Below, one piece after another: positions 1-5,012 of a DNA stretch of 5,012 bases (position 1 is the stretch's first letter; every line of letters starts with the position of its first letter). The stretch spans positions 1 through 5,012 of the forward strand of contig CALVOD010000099.1 of the NCBI GenBank assembly GCA_944350065.1. The letters are read 5' to 3'. The notes under the pieces are model-generated. The model was not told the DNA's origin. It searched no databases and saw only the letters and a program-made list of their open reading frames with translations. The stretch is from an uncultured Clostridia bacterium. GTDB taxonomy: Bacteria; Bacillota; Clostridia; Christensenellales; DTU072. The translations under genes and the position numbers were made by a program.

Positions 1-90
1 CATTCGTACGGCAAGTTTATTAAGGGAGCTAAATACCCTTACATAATGCAAGCGAAATTCAGCCTTGCCGACATAGGTCTCGCGCAATAA
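1..90 (+). CDS. 3' end of an unrecognised protein (partial)
   Basis: Reading from base 1, the plus strand is open for 29 codons and ends at TAA (88-90), followed at once by an in-frame TAG (91-93), so there is a tandem stop. The visible C-terminus ends in ...FSLADIGLAQ. It mixes basic, aromatic and hydrophobic residues, does not look like a low-complexity shadow frame, and its codon use (GCG, GAC, CTC) fits the neighbouring genes. I do not recognise the family. It is not the acidic C-terminal tail expected of RecA, although recA is often found before recX. The gene runs in the same direction as recX with a 58-nt gap and could share its transcript. Most of the gene lies outside the window, so no function is assigned, and a chance open frame cannot be fully excluded. 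Confidence 0.5.
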   Translation, partial: HSYGKFIKGAKYPYIMQAKFSLADIGLAQ

Positions 91-148
91 TAGCGCCCGC
101 GTCGGCCCCGATCGGAGCAAGACGTAGCACATACGGAAATACGTAACT

Positions 149-772
149 ATGCTTAATATAGAATCGATAAAGAAAAAGGGTAAATATTATGCGGTCACCG
201 CGGACGGAGAGGAATACCGCGGCATAACGGCGGACGCTATCGCGGAATGTAAAATAAAGTGCGGCGAGATATCCGAGGAAGCCTTCGACGGTTTCCTATC
301 CGTAAACGACTATTTCCGCGCCAAGCAATATTTATTCGATATGCTCGCGCGTAAGCCGCGCACCTTGAAAGAAGCGGAACGCAAATTGCGCGAAAAAAAG
401 TTTTTGCCCGAAAGTATACGTAAATCCGTAGCTTTAGCAACAGAATACGGTTATCTGTCCGACGAACGCTATGCGGAAGACTACGTGGAAACGGGCTCGA
501 GATCGAAGGGCGCGTACAGGTTAAGGGCGGAACTTCGCAAGAAGGGCGTGAGCGCGGAACATATCGAACGAGCGCTCGGGGAGCTTACCCGCGAGGACGA
601 GGACGAATGCGCTTTGAGGCTCGCGACAAAGAAATTGAAACGGGAGCCCGACGAAAAAGATATAGAAAGGACGCTCCGCTACCTTGCGGCGCGGGGAATT
701 TCATACGACGCCGCCAAGCGCGCCGTACGCGCGCTCGTCGATAACCCCGAGCTTTTCGACGAAGTTTTTTAA
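149..772 (+). CDS. recX: RecX family regulatory protein
   Basis: This is a 207-residue RecX-family protein. RecX binds RecA filaments and modulates their growth and activity in recombination and the SOS response, and it acts in the cytoplasm. Residues 1-50 form a basic, beta-rich N-terminal extension like those of Bacillota RecX. From about residue 55 to the end there are three helical repeats, charged and rich in K, R and E. The diagnostic stretch is GYLSDERYAEDYV (101-113), preceded by YLFDMLARKPRT (61-72), with the second repeat around RLRAELRKKGVS (124-135). The length lies between E. coli RecX (about 166) and B. subtilis RecX (about 264). The ATG at 149 has only a weak GGAAA (135-139) upstream. 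No recA is visible nearby. The TAA stop (770-772) overlaps the stop of the convergent mazF gene. The family call is secure; action on RecA is known from the family and not shown here. Confidence 0.9.
   Translation: MLNIESIKKKGKYYAVTADGEEYRGITADAIAECKIKCGEISEEAFDGFLSVNDYFRAKQYLFDMLARKPRTLKEAERKLREKKFLPESIRKSVALATEYGYLSDERYAEDYVETGSRSKGAYRLRAELRKKGVSAEHIERALGELTREDEDECALRLATKKLKREPDEKDIERTLRYLAARGISYDAAKRAVRALVDNPELFDEVF
735..770 (+). terminator. possible intrinsic terminator inside the end of recX
   Basis: A perfect 7-bp inverted repeat (TCGTCGA 735-741, TCGACGA 756-762) encloses a 14-nt loop and is followed after two bases by six T residues (765-770). This has the shape of a rho-independent terminator on the plus strand, but it lies within the last codons of recX, whose stop is 770-772. 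A second GC-rich hairpin (AGCGCGC 717-723 with GCGCGCT 729-735) sits just before it. The long loop and modest stem make it weak, and both repeats could be by-products of Ala, Arg and Asp codons. No other terminator for recX is seen before the oppositely directed mazF. Confidence 0.35.
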
Positions 773-1110
773 CCGAAGAACCCGAGACTTATCATCAGAG
801 CGTTATTCACTTTCTGCATGGTGTCGGCGCTTACCTCACCCACTTTGGATTGTAGCCTCGTCTTATCTATCGTCCTGAGCTGCTCGAGGAGCAGAACGGA
901 ATTTTTTTGCAGCCCGCTCACGGGGCTCAACTCGACGTGCGTGGGGAGCTTCGCTTTGTTCATCTGCGAGGTTATCGCCGCCGCTATCACGGTAGGGGAG
1001 TAGCGGTTGCCCACGTCGTTTTGCACTATCAGCACGGGGCGCACGCCTCCCTGTTCGCTCCCGACTACGGGACTAAGGTCGGCATAATAGATTTCTCCGC
1101 GCTTGATCAT
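769..1110 (-). CDS. ndoA: EndoA/MazF-type mRNA interferase (toxin)
   Basis: This is a 113-residue MazF/PemK-fold ribosome-independent endoribonuclease, closely resembling B. subtilis EndoA (116 residues), which cuts single-stranded RNA at UACAU. The conserved stretch DLSPVVGSEQGGVRPV covers residues 11-26, and QNDVGNRYSPT covers 30-40. Arg24 and Thr47 match the catalytic Arg25 and Thr48 of B. subtilis EndoA, and both are intact, so it is probably active. I start it at 1110 (MIKRGEIYY), where GGAG (1119-1122, minus strand) sits 8 nt upstream and the N-terminus matches the family. An in-frame ATG six codons upstream (1128) has a poorly spaced Shine-Dalgarno sequence. In B. subtilis the antitoxin gene ndoAI lies just upstream; here that place (1111-1263) holds only a promoter region, so this copy looks solitary. 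Its stop overlaps the recX stop. Cleavage specificity is inferred from the family. Confidence 0.92.
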   Translation of the reverse strand: MIKRGEIYYADLSPVVGSEQGGVRPVLIVQNDVGNRYSPTVIAAAITSQMNKAKLPTHVELSPVSGLQKNSVLLLEQLRTIDKTRLQSKVGEVSADTMQKVNNALMISLGFFG

Positions 1111-1118
1111 TATTACTT

Positions 1119-1122
1119 CTCC
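1119..1122 (-). promoter_or_regulatory. ribosome binding site that fixes the mazF start
   Basis: On the minus strand GGAG lies 8 nt before the ATG at 1110-1108. The alternative ATG at 1128-1126 has an AGGA only about one base upstream, too close to work. This supports the shorter 113-residue protein. Confidence 0.7.
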
Positions 1123-1189
1123 ATTCATATCCTATTCATTCCCTCTAAAAATTGTTGCCAAATTGCCTCTCCGTAAACTGCTAAAACAA

Positions 1190-1218
1190 TTTACTTATTT
1201 TGTAAGAAGTGTTATTAT
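1190..1218 (+). promoter_or_regulatory. sigma-A type promoter of the metG operon
   Basis: A -35 element TTTACT (1190-1195, 4 of 6 matches to TTGACA) is followed by a 17-nt spacer and a -10 element TATTAT (1213-1218, 5 of 6 matches). The predicted start of transcription is near 1225, giving a leader of about 40 nt. The leader carries a small hairpin (CGAGC 1238-1242, GCTCG 1246-1250, 3-nt loop) just before the metG ribosome binding site GAGGTG (1254-1259). The leader is far too short for a T-box, which often controls Met genes and tRNA synthetase genes in Bacillota. I found no convincing promoter on the opposite strand for mazF in the same gap. Confidence 0.65.
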
Positions 1219-1263
1219 TAACAGAAAAGAACATCAGCGAGCTCCGCTCGTAAGAGGTGCGCA

Positions 1264-3231
1264 ATGGAGAAACCGAAATATTATATAACCACCGCCATAG
1301 CCTATACGTCGGGCACGCCGCATATCGGCAACGTCTACGAAATAGTGCTTACCGATTTTCTCGCGCGTTTCAAGCGTAAGCAGGGTTACGACGTGAGGTT
1401 CCAGACCGGAACGGACGAGCACGGCGAAAAAATCGAGCAGAAAGCGGCTTCCGCGGGCGTGGCGCCCAAAGCCTTCGTCGACAAAGTGGCGGGCGATATC
1501 CGCGAAATCTGGGATATGATGAATATTTCTTACGATAAATTCATCCGTACCACCGACGCCGGCCATGAACGCGAAATACAGAAGATATTCACGAAGCTGT
1601 ACGAGCAGGGCGATATTTACAAAGGCTCGTATAAGGGCTGGTACTGCACCCCCTGCGAGTCCTTCTGGACTGAATCTCAGCTCGTGGACGGCAAGTGTCC
1701 GGATTGCGGCAGAGAAGTCAAAATGGCGGAGGAGGAAGCCTATTTCTTCCGTATGAGCAAATATGCGGACAGGCTTCTCGAGTATTACGAGAAAAATCCC
1801 GACTTCATCGTGCCCGTTTCGCGCAAAAACGAAATGATCAACAATTTCCTCAAGCCGGGGCTTCAGGATCTGTGCGTGTCGCGCACCTCGTTCAAGTGGG
1901 GAATTCCCGTGGAATTCGATCCCAAACACGTCGTTTACGTGTGGATGGACGCTTTAAGCAACTACGTTACGGGGCTCGGCTACCGCGCGGAAGGCGATTC
2001 CGATATGCTTTACAAGAAGTATTGGCCGGCGGACGTGCACGTAATAGGCAAGGATATCGTCAGATTCCATACTATTTACTGGCCGATATTCCTTATGGCG
2101 ATGGGCGAGCCGCTCCCGAAGCAGGTATTCGGGCATCCGTGGCTTCTTCAGGACGGCGGTAAAATGTCCAAGTCCAAGGGCAACGTGATTTACGCCGCCG
2201 ATCTCGTCAAATTCTACGGCGTGGACGCGGTAAGATATTATCTTCTCTCCCAGATGCCCTTCGATAACGACGGGCTTATCGGCTGGGATCTCGTCACCGA
2301 GACCGTTAACGGCGAGCTTGCCAACGTATACGGTAACCTTGTGAGCCGCACTGTTGCGATGAGCGAAAAGTATTTCGACGGCGTTATTTCCGACGGCAAG
2401 GCGTACGAAGCGGTGGACGACGAGCTGAAAGCGGCGGCGACTTCGCTTTACGTCAAAGTCGCGGAAAAAGTGGAAGGATACCGCGTGGCGGACGCCGTGG
2501 CGGATATGCTCAATATGTTCCGCAGAGCCAACAAGTATATTGACGAAACGATGCCCTGGGCGCTCGCGAAGGACGAGACTAAACGCGACCGTCTCCGCAC
2601 CGTGCTTTACAATCTTTCCGAAGCCATTATTATCGGCACGAGCATACTCGAATGCGTGATGCCCGAGACGGCGAAGAAGGTTTACAGGATATTCGCAACG
2701 GAAGCGCGCGCTTTCGAAGATCTCGACAAGTTCGGGCTTCTCGAGGACGGAACCAAGGTAAACCACACCGACGAGAAACTTTTCAACCGTCTCGACAAAG
2801 CGAAAGTCATCGCGGAAGTGGAAGCGATGTACGCGGAGCGCAACGCGGCTTCCGAAGCGCCGAAAGCGGATAAAAAAGCGGACGAAAAAGAGAAACAAGA
2901 AGGAAAAGCCATGATATCGATAGACGATTTTGCGAAAGTGGAGCTGAAGATAGGTAAGATTATCGCCTGCGAGCATCTTCCCAACAGTAAAAAACTTCTG
3001 AAGAATACCGTTCAAATAGGCGACGAAACGCGCACGATACTGAGCGGTATCGCGAAGTGGTATACGCCCGAAGAAATGGTCGGCAAGACCGTCGTGGTGG
3101 TTGCCAATCTCGCACCCGCAAAACTTGCGGGCACGATGAGCGAAGGAATGCTTCTCTGCGCCGAGGACGGCGACAACGTGGTACTGCTTACCGCGGAGAA
3201 GGAAGTTTCGTCGGGCTCGAGCATATCGTAA
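1264..3231 (+). CDS. metG: methionine--tRNA ligase with C-terminal tRNA-binding domain
   Basis: This cytoplasmic class I aminoacyl-tRNA synthetase charges tRNA-Met, including the initiator, with methionine using ATP. The protein has 655 residues, close to B. subtilis MetRS (664). The Rossmann catalytic domain opens with PHIGN (19-23), the HIGH signature, and carries KMSKS at 300-304. The inserted zinc knuckle has two CxxC pairs, Cys128/Cys131 and Cys145/Cys148, the four-cysteine arrangement seen in Bacillus. The helical anticodon-binding domain (about 360-520) includes the conserved PW pair (Trp432) in IDETMPWALAKD. A charged Ala/Lys/Glu linker (about 528-549) leads to an EMAPII/Trbp111-like OB-fold domain (550-655), which in this family dimerises and binds tRNA. 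The start has GAGGTG (1254-1259) at good spacing and its own promoter. All catalytic motifs are present, so it should be functional. tatD follows 4 nt downstream. Confidence 0.97.
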   Translation: MEKPKYYITTAIAYTSGTPHIGNVYEIVLTDFLARFKRKQGYDVRFQTGTDEHGEKIEQKAASAGVAPKAFVDKVAGDIREIWDMMNISYDKFIRTTDAGHEREIQKIFTKLYEQGDIYKGSYKGWYCTPCESFWTESQLVDGKCPDCGREVKMAEEEAYFFRMSKYADRLLEYYEKNPDFIVPVSRKNEMINNFLKPGLQDLCVSRTSFKWGIPVEFDPKHVVYVWMDALSNYVTGLGYRAEGDSDMLYKKYWPADVHVIGKDIVRFHTIYWPIFLMAMGEPLPKQVFGHPWLLQDGGKMSKSKGNVIYAADLVKFYGVDAVRYYLLSQMPFDNDGLIGWDLVTETVNGELANVYGNLVSRTVAMSEKYFDGVISDGKAYEAVDDELKAAATSLYVKVAEKVEGYRVADAVADMLNMFRRANKYIDETMPWALAKDETKRDRLRTVLYNLSEAIIIGTSILECVMPETAKKVYRIFATEARAFEDLDKFGLLEDGTKVNHTDEKLFNRLDKAKVIAEVEAMYAERNAASEAPKADKKADEKEKQEGKAMISIDDFAKVELKIGKIIACEHLPNSKKLLKNTVQIGDETRTILSGIAKWYTPEEMVGKTVVVVANLAPAKLAGTMSEGMLLCAEDGDNVVLLTAEKEVSSGSSIS

Positions 3232-3235
3232 CGTA

Positions 3236-3994
3236 ATGCTTATAGATACGCACGCCCATCTCAACGATCCCGCACTTCTGCCGCTTGCGGAGGAGATAGC
3301 CGCGGCGCGCGCGGAGAGGGGACCCGACGTCGTCGTGAACGTAGGCTACGACCTGCCGTCGAGCGTTACGGCGGTGGAGCTCGCATCGAGATACGCGGGC
3401 TTTTACGCCGTCGTAGGCATACATCCTCACGACAGCAAGTCGGCTACCGCGGAGGATTACCGCGCGCTTTCCGAGCTCGCTTCCGATCCTAAGGTAAGGG
3501 CTTACGGAGAGATAGGTCTCGATTATCATTACGATTTGAGCGAGCGGGAAACGCAACGCAGGGTATTCGCGGAGCAACTCGAGCTTGCGGACTCATTGCG
3601 GCTTCCGGTCGTTCTGCACATAAGGGAGGCGCACGGCGACGCCCTTAAAATTCTCAAGGAAAACAGGCGTTATCTCAATCGCGGCGGGATAGTGCATTGC
3701 TATTCGGGGAGCAAAGAGCTTATTCGCGAATACCTCGCATACGACTTCTGTTTCTCGTTCGGCGGAGCGGTCACTTTCAAGAATTTCGGCAAAGCCGACG
3801 TGGTGCTCGCGGTGCCTCGCGATAAGCTGCTACTCGAGACGGACTGCCCGTATATGACTCCCGTCCCGTATCGCGGCAAAACGAATATGCCCGAATACAT
3901 ACGCTTCGTAAGGGATAAGATACAAGAGTGGATGCCCGACGCGGACGTCGAAACGCTGACTGCGAATAATGCTAAATCGATATACGGAATATAG
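3236..3994 (+). CDS. tatD: TatD family metal-dependent hydrolase
   Basis: This is a 252-residue TIM-barrel hydrolase of the TatD/YcfH/YabD family, soluble and cytoplasmic. Members bind two divalent metals, and several have DNase or 3'-5' exonuclease activity; some have also been linked to D-aminoacyl-tRNA deacylation. The expected metal ligands are all visible: His6 and His8 in DTHAHL, Glu92 in GEIGLDYHYD, His128 in VVLHIREAH, His154 in IVHCYSGS, and Asp203 in LLETDCPYMTP. The length is typical. It begins 4 nt after the metG stop with no recognisable Shine-Dalgarno sequence, which suggests translation coupled to metG. metG followed by tatD is also the order in B. subtilis (metS-yabD). A radical SAM gene of a family associated with TatD follows 4 nt downstream. 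The family call is firm; the true substrate is unknown. Confidence 0.94.
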   Translation: MLIDTHAHLNDPALLPLAEEIAAARAERGPDVVVNVGYDLPSSVTAVELASRYAGFYAVVGIHPHDSKSATAEDYRALSELASDPKVRAYGEIGLDYHYDLSERETQRRVFAEQLELADSLRLPVVLHIREAHGDALKILKENRRYLNRGGIVHCYSGSKELIREYLAYDFCFSFGGAVTFKNFGKADVVLAVPRDKLLLETDCPYMTPVPYRGKTNMPEYIRFVRDKIQEWMPDADVETLTANNAKSIYGI

Positions 3995-3998
3995 ACTT

Positions 3999-4586
3999 AT
4001 GGATACCTATACTTACAGAATCGGAAATAAAATATATCTCAATCTCACCAACCGCTGTTCCAATAACTGCGACTTCTGCATACGCCGTAACGACGGATAC
4101 AAGGAGTTCGGATTGTGGCTCACGAAGGAGCCTTCGGCGGAGGACGTCATCAACGCGCTTACCGATATCGACTCTGCTGAGGAAGTGGTTTTCTGCGGAT
4201 ACGGCGAGCCCATCTACAGGCTGGACATAATCCCCGAGCTCTGCGACTACATTCACAAGCACGGCAAGAAGACGCGCATCAACACTAACGGACAGGGCGA
4301 CCTTATCTGGGATACCGACGTTGCTTCCAAACTTAAAGGGTATATAGATACCGTGAGCATTTCGCTCAACGCCACCGACGCGCGTTCCTATCAGGAAATC
4401 TGCCACAGCGAATACGGAGAGAAGGCATTTTACGCCCTTCTCGATTTCGCGAAGAAGTGCAAAGAGAACGTATCCCGCGTCATACTTTCGGTGGTGGACG
4501 TGATAGGGGAGGACGCCATAGCGAAGGCTCGCGAGATAGCCGATTCGCTCGGCGTGGAATTGCGCGTAAGAGCGTACCTTGAATAA
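3999..4586 (+). CDS. TatD-associated radical SAM protein
   Basis: This is a compact 195-residue radical SAM protein. Cys20, Cys24 and Cys27 form the CX3CX2C motif (CSNNCDFC) that should hold a [4Fe-4S] cluster and cleave S-adenosylmethionine to a 5'-deoxyadenosyl radical. GYGEP (67-71) matches the GGEP-type SAM-binding motif, and RINTNGQGDL and VSISLNA look like the later barrel strands. The sequence and position directly after tatD fit the family annotated as 'radical SAM, TatD family-associated' (I recall TIGR04038). Its reaction is, to my knowledge, not established. It ends without an extra Fe-S or SPASM domain. I chose the ATG at 3999 because GGAA (3986-3989) precedes it and it lies 4 nt after the tatD stop. 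An in-frame ATG at 3969 would add 10 residues overlapping tatD, without a ribosome binding site. The intrinsic terminator after it makes it the last gene of the metG operon. Confidence 0.88.
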   Translation: MDTYTYRIGNKIYLNLTNRCSNNCDFCIRRNDGYKEFGLWLTKEPSAEDVINALTDIDSAEEVVFCGYGEPIYRLDIIPELCDYIHKHGKKTRINTNGQGDLIWDTDVASKLKGYIDTVSISLNATDARSYQEICHSEYGEKAFYALLDFAKKCKENVSRVILSVVDVIGEDAIAKAREIADSLGVELRVRAYLE

Positions 4587-4628
4587 ATTTTCGACGTTTT
4601 TTCAAAGAAACACAGCGAATCTTATCGT

Positions 4629-4660
4629 AAACGGCTGCCTGTTGACAGCCGTTTTATTTT
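4629..4660 (+). terminator. rho-independent terminator of the metG-tatD-radical SAM operon
   Basis: A perfect 9-bp inverted repeat (AAACGGCTG 4629-4637, CAGCCGTTT 4646-4654) with an 8-nt loop is followed by TATTTT, so T-rich sequence runs from 4652 to 4660. It lies 42 nt after the radical SAM stop. On the opposite strand the hairpin is not followed by T residues, so it acts in one direction. Its loop and 3' arm contain the -35 box of the next promoter. Confidence 0.88.
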
Positions 4661-4671
4661 AATGTTATTAT
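4642..4671 (+). promoter_or_regulatory. extended -10 promoter of the lipoprotein gene
   Basis: A perfect -35 TTGACA (4642-4647) is followed by an 18-nt spacer and TATTAT (4666-4671, 5 of 6 matches to consensus), with the extended -10 TG at 4663-4664 correctly placed one base upstream. Transcription should start near 4678, giving a leader of about 65 nt. A perfect TATAAT at 4690-4695 lies further down but has no -35 partner. The -35 box is embedded in the terminator of the upstream operon. Confidence 0.75.
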
Positions 4672-4729
4672 AAAATCGAGCGGGAGAATTATAATATCCT
4701 CGGGTATCGTCTCACGCATTAACCCCCTT

Positions 4730-4735
4730 AGGAGG
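4730..4735 (+). promoter_or_regulatory. strong Shine-Dalgarno sequence of the lipoprotein gene
   Basis: AGGAGG lies 9 nt before the ATG at 4745, the best ribosome binding site in the window. A run of five C residues just upstream (4723-4727) could pair with it imperfectly (one mismatch, 3-nt loop), which may partly mask it; this pairing is weak. Confidence 0.75.
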
Positions 4736-4744
4736 TAAACTATA

Positions 4745-5012
4745 ATGAAAAAGAAAATTCTATTGTGCGCGATAATAGCGCTCGCCGTTCTTCTCACGGC
4801 GATACTCGCCGCATGTTCCGGCAATACTTACCAAGCGAGCGTCGAAGGAATAGACGGCGCGGCTATATCGGACGCAGGAAAAGAAGGCGTTATTTCCGCG
4901 ATCAAAGAGGGCGGTTCGGCGAGCTACGACCTCACGCTCCCCAACAAATACGATCCCGCGACAGTCAAGCTCACCGTGGACGGACAGCCGCTTTCGTATA
5001 CGCTCAACGCAA
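4745..5012 (+). CDS. lipoprotein of unknown function (partial, 3' end outside window)
   Basis: An open frame of 89 codons runs from ATG 4745 to the window end without a stop. The N-terminus is a textbook lipoprotein signal: a basic MKKK, a hydrophobic core (residues 5-21) and the lipobox LAAC at 21-24. It should therefore be exported by Sec, lipidated on Cys24 and anchored to the outer face of the membrane. The visible mature part (25-89) starts with a short polar stretch and continues with alternating polar and hydrophobic residues rich in Ser, Thr, Asp and Gly (for example SYDLTLPNKYDPATVKLTVDG). This suggests a beta-rich, possibly Ig-like domain. I do not recognise the family. It has its own promoter and a strong ribosome binding site, separate from the metG operon. 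Confidence 0.85.
   Translation, partial: MKKKILLCAIIALAVLLTAILAACSGNTYQASVEGIDGAAISDAGKEGVISAIKEGGSASYDLTLPNKYDPATVKLTVDGQPLSYTLNA

Noticed and set aside
102..118. Inverted repeat around CCGATCGG between the first gene and recX, as a terminator
   Set aside because: The arms are short and no T-run follows on either strand, so it does not look like an intrinsic terminator.
1111..1263. Possible MazE-type antitoxin gene or a T-box riboswitch in the divergent gap
   Set aside because: Minus-strand frames are broken by stops with no peptide of antitoxin size, and the plus-strand leader is too short and lacks the T-box core sequence.
1234..1929. Minus-strand open frame (231 codons) opposite the start of metG
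   Set aside because: It is antisense to the catalytic domain of metG, has no family features, and is explained by codon bias in metG.
1954..3264. Long minus-strand open frame (436 codons) opposite metG
   Set aside because: It lies almost wholly opposite metG, is rich in Arg, His and Phe as expected from the reverse complement of this codon usage, and shows no recognisable domain or ribosome binding site.
3969..3998. Upstream ATG extending the radical SAM protein by 10 residues
   Set aside because: It overlaps the end of tatD in another frame, has no Shine-Dalgarno sequence, and the extra residues are not needed; the ATG at 3999 has GGAA upstream and fits the family start.
4690..4695. Perfect TATAAT as the lipoprotein promoter
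   Set aside because: No -35 element lies at 16-18 nt upstream and there is no extended TG, whereas TTGACA with TG-n-TATTAT just upstream is a much better match.

Overview
The window looks like an ordinary chromosomal segment from a Gram-positive, Bacillota-type bacterium, probably an uncultured clostridial lineage. This is inferred from the gene content: a MetRS with a fused C-terminal tRNA-binding domain followed directly by tatD, as in Bacillus; an EndoA-type MazF; a Bacillota-style RecX with an N-terminal extension; and AGGAGG-type ribosome binding sites. Coding DNA is moderately GC-rich by eye (many GCG, CGC and GAC codons), and the two largest gaps are AT-rich. I see no phage, IS element, CRISPR array, tRNA or rRNA.

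Layout. Positions 1-90 hold the last codons of an unrecognised plus-strand gene. Positions 149-772 encode the RecA modulator RecX. Converging on it, 1110-769 (minus) encodes an EndoA/MazF-type mRNA interferase. The two stop codons share one TTAA, so there is no intergenic space. A divergent gap (1111-1263) holds a good sigma-A-like promoter for the next operon, metG (1264-3231), tatD (3236-3994) and a small TatD-associated radical SAM protein (3999-4586), whose genes are separated by only 4 nt each. The operon ends in an intrinsic terminator at 4629-4660. A consensus promoter overlaps this terminator, with its TTGACA in the loop and 3' arm. It drives a lipoprotein gene that starts at 4745 and runs off the window.

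How the genes relate. MetG charges initiator and elongator tRNA-Met. TatD is a metal-dependent hydrolase. The radical SAM protein belongs, by sequence and position, to a family known for its association with TatD but, as far as I know, without an assigned reaction. It is the least understood functional element here and the best candidate for new biology. The mazF copy has no antitoxin gene beside it. No gap without a gene exceeds 300 bases; the largest, 4587-4744 and 1111-1263, hold the terminator and promoters described.
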